Assembly: GCA_029880545.1 (NCBI GenBank)
Contig: JAOUOD010000001.1
Location: 310,001-374,000, forward strand
Direction: 5' to 3'
Length of the DNA stretch: 64,000 nt
From: Gammaproteobacteria bacterium
GTDB lineage: Bacteria > Pseudomonadota > Gammaproteobacteria > Acidiferrobacterales > SZUA-150
Shown: positions 25,361 through 34,019 of the stretch, piece by piece
How the letters are laid out: each line of letters starts with the position of its first letter
How positions within the stretch are numbered: position 1 is the stretch's first letter
Notes under the pieces: model-generated
Told to the model about the DNA's origin: nothing
What the model saw: the letters and a program-made list of their open reading frames with translations, nothing else
The model's database searches: none
Program-made: the position numbers and the translations under genes

Positions 25361-26416
25361 ATGCATGATATAGGCACTCAGGGAACGGTGATCGTTGTAG
25401 CCGCAGTCCTGTTGTTCTTTCTGCTTGGTATTGCCATTATTGTAATCATCGATCACAAGGCGCGAATCAAGGGCGGATTTACAAGCAACCCGTTCAGTAT
25501 TATCGGGTTGCGGCGGGATCACCCGTTTCTGGGATTCATGACTGCATTGATCCTGCTGTCAATTATTCTGGCCTTGCTCCTGGAAATCTCCGTGGCGCTG
25601 GCGAGCCTGATCATCCCGGAAAAAACAACCACCAGTTCGATAATGGGTTCGCTGAAAGAACAGCGCAGTGCCGAAAAGCTTCGCAGGTTTCATAATTCAC
25701 CGGAACAATTGAAGTCGTTATTTGGCAAGAAGAATATTTGCCTGTCCTGTCATGGTGATTTTCCGCATTCCAAGAAAGTCATGATTCGTTCATTGCTCAA
25801 TATGCATACCCAGTTTGTCGGTTGCGTTACCTGTCACGCAGATCCGGAAGCAATAAGTGAAAGCAATATCAAGCTGCGCTGGCTGAATTTTTCCGGCTTT
25901 GAGGTAACCGGGCCGCCGTTCGGAACCGATGTGAACCCGAAAACCGGGGAGCTGGTGGAAACTGATGACTATTATTCAAGAATTGTTGCCTACCGGACGG
26001 ATGGCGGCAAGGAAGAGCTGATGGAGATCACTGCAGATGATCCACGCATGCAGGACTATGAGAAAATCAAGGGCACACTGTCTGACCGGGATCGTGAGGC
26101 TGTGAAAAAGCGGTTCCACAAGGGCATCAAGGACAAGGGCAGAAGCTGCAGTCGTTGCCATACTGATGAAGACAAGAGCTTTATCCCGTTCCGCGAACTC
26201 GGGTTCTCCGATAATCGTATCCAGGATCTGACCAACCTGAATATCATCGGGCTGGTCGAGAAATACAAGGATTTCTACATGCCCAGTTTGCTCGGTTCCG
26301 ATTCGGAAGGAAAAGGCGGTGCCGCGACTGACGGGAAGAATGCCGGTACCGGCCAGATGAAGCGGGACCCGCGCTCGTGGTGGAAGCAGATGTATGACAG
26401 TCCAGGCAAAAAATAA
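25361..26416 (+). CDS. membrane-bound trihaem c-type cytochrome
   Basis: 351 residues. Two N-terminal membrane helices (about 8-30 and 57-82) are followed by a periplasmic domain with three CXXCH motifs: CLSCH, CVTCH and CSRCH. Between haems 2 and 3 lies a ~110-residue stretch without cysteine (F-S-G-F-E-V-T-G-P-P-F-G). The architecture does not match NapC/NirT or any family I can name. Two spans and three haems suggest a third membrane subunit of the quinone-linked complex. Its end overlaps the NHL gene by 23 nt. Confidence 0.85.
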   Translation: MHDIGTQGTVIVVAAVLLFFLLGIAIIVIIDHKARIKGGFTSNPFSIIGLRRDHPFLGFMTALILLSIILALLLEISVALASLIIPEKTTTSSIMGSLKEQRSAEKLRRFHNSPEQLKSLFGKKNICLSCHGDFPHSKKVMIRSLLNMHTQFVGCVTCHADPEAISESNIKLRWLNFSGFEVTGPPFGTDVNPKTGELVETDDYYSRIVAYRTDGGKEELMEITADDPRMQDYEKIKGTLSDRDREAVKKRFHKGIKDKGRSCSRCHTDEDKSFIPFRELGFSDNRIQDLTNLNIIGLVEKYKDFYMPSLLGSDSEGKGGAATDGKNAGTGQMKRDPRSWWKQMYDSPGKK

Positions 26417-27359
26417 TTCGTCCGGAACCCTGGCAAGGAAAATAATTGCAGTATTTGTTCTGGCTATTTCCGGCCCGGCGATGTCAGGTATTGCCTGGTC
26501 GAGCGAAGCCGGCATCCCGTTGGCGAACTCCAGGCACCTGTTTGATGCCGAGGCGGCCAAACCGGCACTAAATCTTCCGACAGATATCGCCGTCAACAGT
26601 GCGTACGAGATTATTGTCGTAGACAGCGGCAATGATCGTGTCGTCATATTTGACAGCACCGGCAACGTGAAAACCAGTTTTGGAAAGCCCGGCACGAAGG
26701 ATGGTCAATTCAGGTCCCCGGTTGGCGTCGGGATTGATGGAAAAGACAACATCTATATCGCCGACAAGGGTAATGCCCGTATCCAGGTGTTTGATCGCAA
26801 CGGGAAATTCATTCGTGGCTTTGCAGCCGGCACATCACAAAAACCAGTTGTGCCGGTGGATGTTGCACCCAGTGCCGACGGCAAACGGCTTTATGTTACG
26901 GATAACAAAAATCATCGCGTGGCCGTATACAGCAGCGAGGGGCGGGCTATTGGTTATTACGGTGGAGAGGGTGTGGACAAGGCGAGATTCCGGTATCCGG
27001 CGACATTGACCATTGCCCCGACAGGAAATATTTATGTTGTTGACGTAATGAACTCGCGAGTCCAGATGCTTGATGCAGAAGGCGGTCATGTCATTGATGT
27101 GGGCACCTGGGGTGTTCAGCCTGGTCAACTTTTCCGGCCAAAGGGCGTGAGCATCGATGATAGCGGTAATGTTTATGTGAGTGACAGCTATATGGAGCTG
27201 GTCCAGGTATTTGATGCCCAGCATCGTTTTCGTCATGTTGTTGGCAGCGGTAACAGGATCCGCCGCTTTGAGGCACCTACGGGAATTGTCGTTCGTCATG
27301 ACAGGCTGTATGTAAACGAAATGCTAGGCAACAAGATATCCGTGTACGATTTGAGATAA
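26394..27359 (+). CDS. exported NHL-repeat beta-propeller protein
   Basis: 321 residues. A signal peptide (I-I-A-V-F-V-L-A-I-S-G-P-A-M-S) is followed by about six NHL-type blades, each with the pattern P-x-(G/D)-I/V-A/G-V/I-D ... I-Y-(I/V)-A/V-D ... R-(I/V)-Q-V-F-D: for example F-R-S-P-V-G-V-G-I-D and R-P-K-G-V-S-I-D. There are no cysteines for haem. NHL propellers act as extracellular or periplasmic binding scaffolds. NHL genes recur beside multihaem cytochrome genes in metal-reducing bacteria, which suggests a structural or assembly role here (inference). Confidence 0.88.
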   Translation: MTVQAKNNSSGTLARKIIAVFVLAISGPAMSGIAWSSEAGIPLANSRHLFDAEAAKPALNLPTDIAVNSAYEIIVVDSGNDRVVIFDSTGNVKTSFGKPGTKDGQFRSPVGVGIDGKDNIYIADKGNARIQVFDRNGKFIRGFAAGTSQKPVVPVDVAPSADGKRLYVTDNKNHRVAVYSSEGRAIGYYGGEGVDKARFRYPATLTIAPTGNIYVVDVMNSRVQMLDAEGGHVIDVGTWGVQPGQLFRPKGVSIDDSGNVYVSDSYMELVQVFDAQHRFRHVVGSGNRIRRFEAPTGIVVRHDRLYVNEMLGNKISVYDLR

Positions 27360-27363
27360 TGTC

Positions 27364-29733
27364 ATGACTTGGTGTGCGAACAGGAACAATGGAAGATTGA
27401 CCGGGTTTGTCCCGGTGGTTCTGTTTGCAATGGCATCAGTCCTGTTTGCTGCAGGAGCGGCGCATGCTGCCCGCGACGTGGGTTCGCAACGGGAATGCGC
27501 CACCTGCCATGTCAGTTGGCTCAAGGTGTTCAAGCAGGAGTCCATGCCGACCCTTATTCCCTATGAGAAGAAAATAGTTACCTCGACAGGCAAACAGGAT
27601 TCGTCCAGTACAAACAAGATGTGTTTTTCCTGTCATGACGGATTTGTCCTCGACTCCAGGCAGGTCTGGCAAGGAAAGGGACACAGTCATCCGGTTGGTG
27701 TAGCGCCGCCACCTGGGATGCGAATCCCGACCTCAAACGGAAAAGAGGTCTTCCCGATGAATGATGATGGCAAGATGTATTGTGGAACCTGTCATACTGC
27801 TCACGGCGTCAATTGGTCAGAGAAAGAGTCACCCTTATTCATGCGGGTCAAGAATGTAGAATCCAGTTTGTGCCTGGCATGTCACCTGGACAGGAGTACC
27901 GGGCCGGTTGAAGGCAATCACCCGATTTTCGAGTCATTGAAAGACGTGCCAGCCGACCTGGTCGCGGCCGGCGCCAAATTCGGACCCGGAAAAAGTGTGA
28001 TCTGCGAGTCCTGCCACATTGCCCATGTCGCGGATAATCCGAAGATGCTGGCGATTACGGCAAACAAGGCAGAGCTGTGCGGCAACTGCCATGCCGACAA
28101 GAAGACTGTTGTCGGTACCAAGCATGACATGGAAATCATGTCACCAACCCTGGTTAACATAAAAGGCAACACAGTCAAGCAAAGTGGAACATGTGTCGCC
28201 TGCCATACACCTCATAATGCCAAGGGCCCGGCATTATGGGCGCGTGAGCGCGTTGTTGGCGTTGATCCAAGCGCTGCCAGTTGCCTCGGCTGTCATAATG
28301 ACGAATCAGTCGCACACAAGAAATCCATAAAGGGTCATAGCCACCCCGTTGGCAAGGACGTTGAAAAACTTGGCATCAAGGTCACCAGGGATGGCTGGAG
28401 TCACAACGGCAAGATCATTGTCGAAGGCAAACAGCTGTACAACTTGCCATTGTATGACCGTCATGGACAACGTTCACCCGGTGGCGGCTCGGTTGGTTGT
28501 GGAAGCTGCCATGACCCGCATGTATGGTCGGCAGCTCCGGGGGCCGAGGCGTCGAAGAAAAAATCTGATCCGAAGCGGGTCGAAGGCGACCTGACGTCGA
28601 GCTTTCTGCGTATAGCCGATGTGACTGGCAGCGAATTATGCATGAATTGTCACGTGGACAAGCGCTCCATACGCGGTACACGTCATGATGTCCGGCATTT
28701 CAAGGCCGAGGCACTGAAGCTCCGGAAACCTAAGAATAAGGATGCCAGGCTGCTTGAGCCGGAGCGTGGCGGTATCTGTACCCAGTGTCACCAGCCGCAT
28801 GACGCCAAGGCGTTGCGCATCTGGGCCCGCGACACCGGACCTGGAGAAATGCCGGTGGAACAGCTGTGCCGGAGTTGTCACCAGGAGCAGGGACTGGCGT
28901 CCGACAAGTTGACTGGAGAGCACAGCCATCCGCTAGGAAAGATACAGAAGTCAAAAACCTCATTTCCCCTGTTTCCGGGCATGAAAGATCATACCGAGGA
29001 CAAGATCGATTGTGCCAGTTGCCATAACCTGCACCAGTGGTCAGCGGCTGACCCGGGAGACAAGGGTGGGGCTATCAGCAAGGAAGGTGATGCCACGAAT
29101 AGCTTCCTGCGCAAGCGGGCCGACGATGCCGGCTTGTGCCTGGATTGCCACCAGGACAAGGCGTCGGTGAAATCAACCGAGCACGACATGAATGTCACCG
29201 CGACCAAGGCGGTCAACGCGAAAAACCAGACTGTCAACGAATCCGGCATTTGTGGCCAATGTCACAGTGTTCATCATGCCAGCAACCGGATGTATATCTG
29301 GGCTCGTGATGTAAATGAGGCTGACGGTGTTAACGGTCTGTGCCTCAGTTGCCACGCCGACGGGAAACTGGCCGCGGACAAGCAGCCAGTGTATGCCCAA
29401 CACCCTGCTTCCACCATGATCTGGAGTCCGCAGTTGCGCGCCCACTTTGAAAAAAGCCCGAGTGAAGCGCTACCGGTATTCGGAGAGTTCGGCAAAACTG
29501 ACGCTATGGGTGTCATGACCTGTGCCACCTGTCATGATGCCCATCAGTGGAGTCCGGATCATGGCAAGAAAGGCCCCGGGAAGAACCTGGAAGGCGATGT
29601 GCGTTCCAGTTTCCTGCGGGTAAAAGACAGCAAGAATATTGTCTGTGCCGAATGTCATGGCGAAGATGCCATCTACCGCTACAAGTATTTTCACAGCAAG
29701 GATCAGCAGCGTAAGTACCCATTATTCCACTGA
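27364..29733 (+). CDS. 18-haem c-type cytochrome built from repeated tetrahaem modules
   Basis: 789 residues, starting 4 nt after the NHL gene. The signal peptide ends near A-A-H-A-A-R. I count 18 CXXCH motifs, from CATCH to CAECH. From the fifth on they follow a four-site cycle: CxxCHxxH; then L-C-x2-C-H-x-D-K with T-x-H-D; then CxxCHxxH with W-A-R-D/E; then CxxCH with a H-S-H-P-(V/L)-G or Q-H-P element. Three full cycles and a half are present. This fits the doubled-CXXCH family and would give a long haem wire. There is no lipobox and no C-terminal anchor, so it is periplasmic or released. It is the last gene of the operon. Confidence 0.88.
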   Translation: MTWCANRNNGRLTGFVPVVLFAMASVLFAAGAAHAARDVGSQRECATCHVSWLKVFKQESMPTLIPYEKKIVTSTGKQDSSSTNKMCFSCHDGFVLDSRQVWQGKGHSHPVGVAPPPGMRIPTSNGKEVFPMNDDGKMYCGTCHTAHGVNWSEKESPLFMRVKNVESSLCLACHLDRSTGPVEGNHPIFESLKDVPADLVAAGAKFGPGKSVICESCHIAHVADNPKMLAITANKAELCGNCHADKKTVVGTKHDMEIMSPTLVNIKGNTVKQSGTCVACHTPHNAKGPALWARERVVGVDPSAASCLGCHNDESVAHKKSIKGHSHPVGKDVEKLGIKVTRDGWSHNGKIIVEGKQLYNLPLYDRHGQRSPGGGSVGCGSCHDPHVWSAAPGAEASKKKSDPKRVEGDLTSSFLRIADVTGSELCMNCHVDKRSIRGTRHDVRHFKAEALKLRKPKNKDARLLEPERGGICTQCHQPHDAKALRIWARDTGPGEMPVEQLCRSCHQEQGLASDKLTGEHSHPLGKIQKSKTSFPLFPGMKDHTEDKIDCASCHNLHQWSAADPGDKGGAISKEGDATNSFLRKRADDAGLCLDCHQDKASVKSTEHDMNVTATKAVNAKNQTVNESGICGQCHSVHHASNRMYIWARDVNEADGVNGLCLSCHADGKLAADKQPVYAQHPASTMIWSPQLRAHFEKSPSEALPVFGEFGKTDAMGVMTCATCHDAHQWSPDHGKKGPGKNLEGDVRSSFLRVKDSKNIVCAECHGEDAIYRYKYFHSKDQQRKYPLFH

Positions 29734-29855
29734 GGCCGGTCTGGATAATTCACTTACAGAACGTCCGGTTTGCAGTCACCGGCTGGGTTTGTATAGTTAA
29801 GCGAATAATGACACGCCGAGTGTCCTCATCGAGCCCTAAATAAACAAGAATATTC

Positions 29856-31460
29856 ATGAATTCAGATTCCCGTGACCCGGTATGGGCTATCAAGCATGCT
29901 GCGCAGGTTGATGACGCCCTGCAATCAGTCGTGATCCAGGGCCTGCAAAGCGGGGAAGAGCTCAAGCTGTCGTCGGCCGGAAATGATTTCCGCGGGCGAT
30001 GTACCACGCGCCTGCTTCGCCACGGTGGCTACATCATCAAGCTTCGCCTGGACGAATCGGGTGCGACCATTGATCCTGAAGCGATAACAACCATTCGGGC
30101 GCGTGAGCAGGCGCTGGGCGTATTTCATCCGGACAAAGGCTGGTTTGTGGCCAACGATGGCGCTGTCGACTATCTCGGCAACATTTGCCCGGAGCTGCAA
30201 CCGCTAAACCAGTTATTTGAGCCGGAAAAGCTGGGGGACTTCACGACATTCCAGGGTTACGTCGGTGAAATGCTCCTTCGCGGATTGCGTGTACTTGCTC
30301 GTCATGCCACCTATCTTGATATTTCCATGTCCAATTTTGGTCGAGATCCAGGTAGCGGCCAACTCTATTATCTGGACGACGATCTTTATCCCGCGGGCGA
30401 GCATGATTTTGGCGCGTTGTCAGAAAGTATCGCCATCCTGTTCCGGGCTTATACTGAGACGCCCGTGGCCATGTGGGATGAGATTGGCGGGCAATTGAGA
30501 GAGTGCCTGGATACTGAACTGGGCCCTGCGGTGGTCGGCAAACTGGCCAATGCTATAGGTGATCCACCCTTGATGCGCCCGGAAGCAATCGATCGGCGAA
30601 ATGCCTTGCTCAAGGGGCTGATCAGAAAACCGGTACCGCGCGATGTTGTGGCCCGCCCCAGTTCGTCACCGGAGCCGTCAAACCGTCGTATTGGACCCAA
30701 GGCTGACGGCCCGCCGCTGGTCGCATTATTGTCCGATATTCATGCCAACGTCGCCGCGCTGGATGCCGTGTTGGCACAGCTGGAGACGCGCAATATCGTG
30801 CGTATTATCGTTACCGGTGATGTTGTCGGATACGGGCCGGATCCTGGCGCCTGCGTCGATCGATTGATGAGCCTGGATAATCCCGTGGTTGTTCAGGGGA
30901 ATCATGACCATGGTGCGGCTGTCATGAAACCGGAAGAAGTGATTGATAACTTCAACGGTGTGCCGCGTGATGTATTGTTATGGACGCAAAACGTATTGTC
31001 AGATGAGCAGAAAGCCTGGTTGGCGGCCTTGCCCAGAGAAGTGAAGCTGGACGATTGCTGGGCCATGCATGGCAGCCCGAAAGATCCGAGAAAAATGTAT
31101 GGCTACGTCTACGTTATGACCTACCAGGACAACCTTGATGTGATCGAGACAGCCAATATAAATCGCTGTTTTTACGGACATACACATGTACCAGGAGTGT
31201 ACAGGCGCCGTGGCAAGCAGGATGAATTGATCAACCGGGACAAGATTGTTCTGAAACCTGAAGATTTCGCGTTGATCAATCCGGGTTCCGTAGGCCAGCC
31301 TCGAGGCGGAAGACCCGGCGCTGAGTTTGCGTTGTTGTCGGAAGATCTGAACACCCTGGAGTTTTTCCGGATTGATTATCCCAAAGAAGGCTTGTTCAAG
31401 CGTATGCGTGAATCCGGATTGCCCGCCGGACTTGAAGAACGTATTCTCACCGGAAGGTAG
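29856..31460 (+). CDS. fusion of a kinase-like domain and a calcineurin-like metallophosphoesterase
   Basis: 534 residues. The C-terminal ~250 residues are a complete metallophosphoesterase: S-D-I-H (D294, H296), G-D (D322), G-N-H-D (348-351), M-H-G-S (H405) and G-H-T-H (441-444), closest in style to YfcE/ApaH-type phosphatases. The N-terminal ~230 residues resemble a protein-kinase-like fold: Y-I-I-K-L-R-L with K62, then Y-L-D-I-S-M-S-N-F (D155, N160) like a catalytic loop, then Y-Y-L-D-D-D-L (174-176) like the metal-binding loop. No glycine-rich loop is evident. The kinase reading is inference. The downstream DUF4388-like gene is 42 nt away, and the GTPase/Roadblock genes follow. Confidence 0.75.
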   Translation: MNSDSRDPVWAIKHAAQVDDALQSVVIQGLQSGEELKLSSAGNDFRGRCTTRLLRHGGYIIKLRLDESGATIDPEAITTIRAREQALGVFHPDKGWFVANDGAVDYLGNICPELQPLNQLFEPEKLGDFTTFQGYVGEMLLRGLRVLARHATYLDISMSNFGRDPGSGQLYYLDDDLYPAGEHDFGALSESIAILFRAYTETPVAMWDEIGGQLRECLDTELGPAVVGKLANAIGDPPLMRPEAIDRRNALLKGLIRKPVPRDVVARPSSSPEPSNRRIGPKADGPPLVALLSDIHANVAALDAVLAQLETRNIVRIIVTGDVVGYGPDPGACVDRLMSLDNPVVVQGNHDHGAAVMKPEEVIDNFNGVPRDVLLWTQNVLSDEQKAWLAALPREVKLDDCWAMHGSPKDPRKMYGYVYVMTYQDNLDVIETANINRCFYGHTHVPGVYRRRGKQDELINRDKIVLKPEDFALINPGSVGQPRGGRPGAEFALLSEDLNTLEFFRIDYPKEGLFKRMRESGLPAGLEERILTGR

Positions 31461-31502
31461 TGTGAAGCAAGAAACTGGATTACCCGAATACCGGACAGGA
31501 CA

Positions 31503-32432
31503 ATGAGCAGAAAGAACCGATCCTATATTGCTCTTAGCGCAAGCCTGGATGACGTATTCAATTATGTCATTTCGGTCGCCTATGACGGCTGCATATCCCT
31601 GATCAATCGTGATGGCGAGGAAGCATTGTTATGTTTTCGCGACAAGCAGCTTTATAGTGCCGCATATGTCGGTCATGTCGGCGAAACGGCAATCGCAGCC
31701 ATGAAGGCGCAAGCCTGGCGTTTTTGTTTCAGCAGCGATATTCCTGATTCCGGTTCGGGCCTGTCACTGGATTACAAGAGTTTCTGTGCAATTGAAGTGG
31801 CCGGCGGCCCTGAGTCGCCTGTACCCGGAAACGCAGAACCCGCTGAAGCGGAGCTGGCAACGGAACAGGTCGACGAACCAGATAGCGAGCAGGTTGTTCC
31901 GGAATCGGCTGAAGTCGCTATTCCACAGGAATCCGGGCAACAAGTTGCCAGTGCGGCTGACGATACGGAAACCAGTGAGCAGCCTGGTGGAATTGCCCCG
32001 GGCTTTGACAGGGCATCTTCATCCGATATTACCGAGCAGCAGTTGCTGGAATTGCAGACACGGTTTACCGGACATTTTTCCAAGGATGATGATGTTATTT
32101 ACGCCACCCTGATACTGGATGACATGCGTCTTGATACGCTCGGCGGCAATCACACCCGCTTGCCAGACGCTGACCTGATCGCAGCCTGGGGTGACTGGAT
32201 AGAGGATTGCGTGGTGTTGATGGAGCGTGCGGCCAATGGGGCAGGAACGGAAGATTCACGAAACGCGGTCAAGCAAGCGATTATCACCGGCAACGATGAG
32301 AGAGTCATCGTCATGTATATCAGTGACCCGGGTTACCATGTCGGTGCAATCATGCCAGCTAACGTGAGCCCGGCATTCATGATTGCGGATATGGACGATT
32401 TTGTCGGCAAGACCCGAAACCTGTTCGGGTAA
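31503..32432 (+). CDS. DUF4388-like N-terminus, acidic linker and C-terminal Roadblock-like domain
   Basis: 309 residues. Residues ~10-85 (V-A-Y-D-G-C-I-S-L-I, L-L-C-F-R-D-K-Q-L-Y-S-A-A-Y, W-R-F-C-F) follow the DUF4388/PATAN pattern, a small sensory/adaptor domain often found with receiver and Roadblock proteins. Residues ~100-185 are a long acidic, low-complexity linker rich in E, A, P and S. The last ~125 residues (V-I-Y-A-T-L-I-L-D-D and I-V-M-Y-I-S-D-P-G-Y-H-V-G) could be a Roadblock/LC7-like fold; this is weaker. It is probably an adaptor in the same pathway as its neighbours. Confidence 0.65.
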   Translation: MSRKNRSYIALSASLDDVFNYVISVAYDGCISLINRDGEEALLCFRDKQLYSAAYVGHVGETAIAAMKAQAWRFCFSSDIPDSGSGLSLDYKSFCAIEVAGGPESPVPGNAEPAEAELATEQVDEPDSEQVVPESAEVAIPQESGQQVASAADDTETSEQPGGIAPGFDRASSSDITEQQLLELQTRFTGHFSKDDDVIYATLILDDMRLDTLGGNHTRLPDADLIAAWGDWIEDCVVLMERAANGAGTEDSRNAVKQAIITGNDERVIVMYISDPGYHVGAIMPANVSPAFMIADMDDFVGKTRNLFG

Positions 32433-32528
32433 AAGAACTTGAGGCGGAAAATCATGCCCATGCCAGCGTATCGTAGCTGCCAAGGGGATGCGGTCCCGCC
32501 CGATACAGCAGCAGGACCGCGTTCCTGG

Positions 32529-32930
32529 TCAGGCGGAGGCAACGTCTTTCAATGCAGCGCGCAGCCCGGACCAACCCATGCCAAGGTTGGTGGATTTTTG
32601 GGTGATCAGCACCATAAGCGTGCTTTCCTTGCCCGGGACAATGGACATGAAATGAAAGGTGTTGTCCGTGGTCATCTGTACTTCCTTGACCAGGTGCTTG
32701 GTATCGTCACCACGCTGCTTGGACAGCAGGTCTTCAACACGGCTGACGGTTTTGCCCCGGAACATATCTACCGCAGCGGCAGCAACCGCGTCCAGGTAAG
32801 TCTGAGTAAAATAGGGAACAGTGTGATGTGACCCGGTCAGCATGCCGGTATCCAGGTCTACAAGCGCTGTAGCCAGCGCGCCATCCACATCCGAAACAAC
32901 TCTTTGACAAATTTCATCCAGCTTGCTCAT
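32529..32930 (-). CDS. Roadblock/LC7-domain protein
   Basis: 133 residues. One Roadblock/LC7 domain: L-D-E-I-C-Q-R-V-V-S-D-V-D-G-A-L-A-T-A-L-V-D-L-D-T-G, then a helix, then F-H-F-M-S-I-V-P-G-K-E-S-T-L-M-V-L-I and N-L-G-M-G-W. In bacteria such proteins (e.g. MglB) act as regulators or GTPase-activating partners of Ras-like GTPases. It is the last of three genes on this strand, 94 nt after the GTPase gene. It converges with the DUF4388-like gene. Confidence 0.82.
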   Translation of the reverse strand: MSKLDEICQRVVSDVDGALATALVDLDTGMLTGSHHTVPYFTQTYLDAVAAAAVDMFRGKTVSRVEDLLSKQRGDDTKHLVKEVQMTTDNTFHFMSIVPGKESTLMVLITQKSTNLGMGWSGLRAALKDVASA

Positions 32931-33024
32931 TCTAGGTATTCTCCATAGGTGGTTAGTGTTGAATAAAATATTCGTGCGCGAGGTGATTCACCAACTGGTT
33001 AAAGTCCGCACGAATAATTCGGTA

Positions 33025-33582
33025 TCATCCTGCCTTCATCAGGTCCGGCTGGATCAAAAACATCAGACTTAAGACAATCTCCTTGACCTTGGCTTTGTCC
33101 CGGGTGTCGAGCTCAAACACGGGATATTCCAGTCCTTCGTCTTCAAGGTATTTGTAAATCTTGTCTAGATGGGTTTCTTTCGCGAGGTCCATCTTGGTAA
33201 GACCAATGACGATCGGAGCATCCTTGACAATTTTCCTGAACTCTCCAAGAAAGAATTTCAGTTCCGCCAACGGGCTGGGTCGTGACTGGTCAACCAGGAG
33301 AACGACACCGGCGCTGCCTTTACCCAGTATGTCCCACATGTAGGAAAATCGTTCCTGGCCAGGCGTGGCATAAAGATGAATCTTGACACCACTTTCCAGT
33401 TGCAGTGTGCCGTAATCCATCGCAACTGTTGTTGTCGATTTCCCAATATCCTCGTTGCTCTGGACTTCAGTGCCAACCGGTTTGTCATCACTGATGGTAT
33501 AAAGAGACGTGGTTTTTCCTGAGCCAACAGGGCCGGAAAAAACAATTTTTACCTGCCGGGCATCGGTGATTGCGTTAGACAT
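33025..33582 (-). CDS. small Ras/Rab-like GTPase (MglA-type family)
   Basis: 185 residues. P-loop G-P-V-G-S-G-K-T-T (17-25), a switch-II segment Y-A-T-P-G-Q-E-R (D-x2-G replaced by T-P-G, as in MglA-like proteins), and base-recognition T-K-M-D. It belongs to the prokaryotic small G-protein group found next to Roadblock genes in polarity and Streptomyces conservon systems. It lies between two Roadblock genes on the same strand (14-nt and 94-nt gaps), so a GTPase with two Roadblock partners is likely. Whether it controls polarity, motility or another process is unknown. Confidence 0.87.
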   Translation of the reverse strand: MSNAITDARQVKIVFSGPVGSGKTTSLYTISDDKPVGTEVQSNEDIGKSTTTVAMDYGTLQLESGVKIHLYATPGQERFSYMWDILGKGSAGVVLLVDQSRPSPLAELKFFLGEFRKIVKDAPIVIGLTKMDLAKETHLDKIYKYLEDEGLEYPVFELDTRDKAKVKEIVLSLMFLIQPDLMKAG

Positions 33583-33596
33583 AGACTGTATCCTGG

Positions 33597-34019
33597 TTAA
33601 ATGACAGCGGCATTTGGTGCCGCGGTGAGCAAAGAGATGATGTCCTGGGCGGTTCGTCTTGCTTCAATGAAAATCATGCCGAGGTTGACTGATTTTTCGG
33701 CGACGATCGAAAGCACTGCATTGTTTCCGGCTTCTACCGTCAGGATGTAGCCGTTCTCGCCTTCGATCAAGACCTGTTTCAGTTTTCCCTGGGATAATTC
33801 CGTCGAAGCGGTTTGTGACAGAGACAATAATGATGATGCAATGGCACCAAGCCGGTCAGCACTTATCTTGTCGTCCAGAACGAAACTGATCGGAATACCA
33901 TCCCTGGTGATAGCGGCACAGGCATGAATATGCTGTGAAGAATTGTTCAGCTCGATCAGTACGGGACGCAACCTGGAATCCAGGATGGTTCTTGTCAGAG
34001 CTGGTGCAGCATTCATCAT
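33597..34019 (-). CDS. Roadblock/LC7-domain protein
   Basis: 140 residues from the ATG at 34019 (ggag 7 nt upstream); an ATG three bases on is possible. The Roadblock pattern is clear: H-A-C-A-A-I-T-R-D-G-I-P-I-S-F-V-L, A-S-S-L-L-S-L-S, Q-V-L-I-E-G-E-N-G-Y-I-L-T-V-E-A and N-L-G-M-I-F-I-E-A-R. It is the first gene of the GTPase operon. It differs from the other Roadblock protein enough to be a distinct subunit, so a heteromeric complex is possible. Confidence 0.82.
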   Translation of the reverse strand: MMNAAPALTRTILDSRLRPVLIELNNSSQHIHACAAITRDGIPISFVLDDKISADRLGAIASSLLSLSQTASTELSQGKLKQVLIEGENGYILTVEAGNNAVLSIVAEKSVNLGMIFIEARRTAQDIISLLTAAPNAAVI

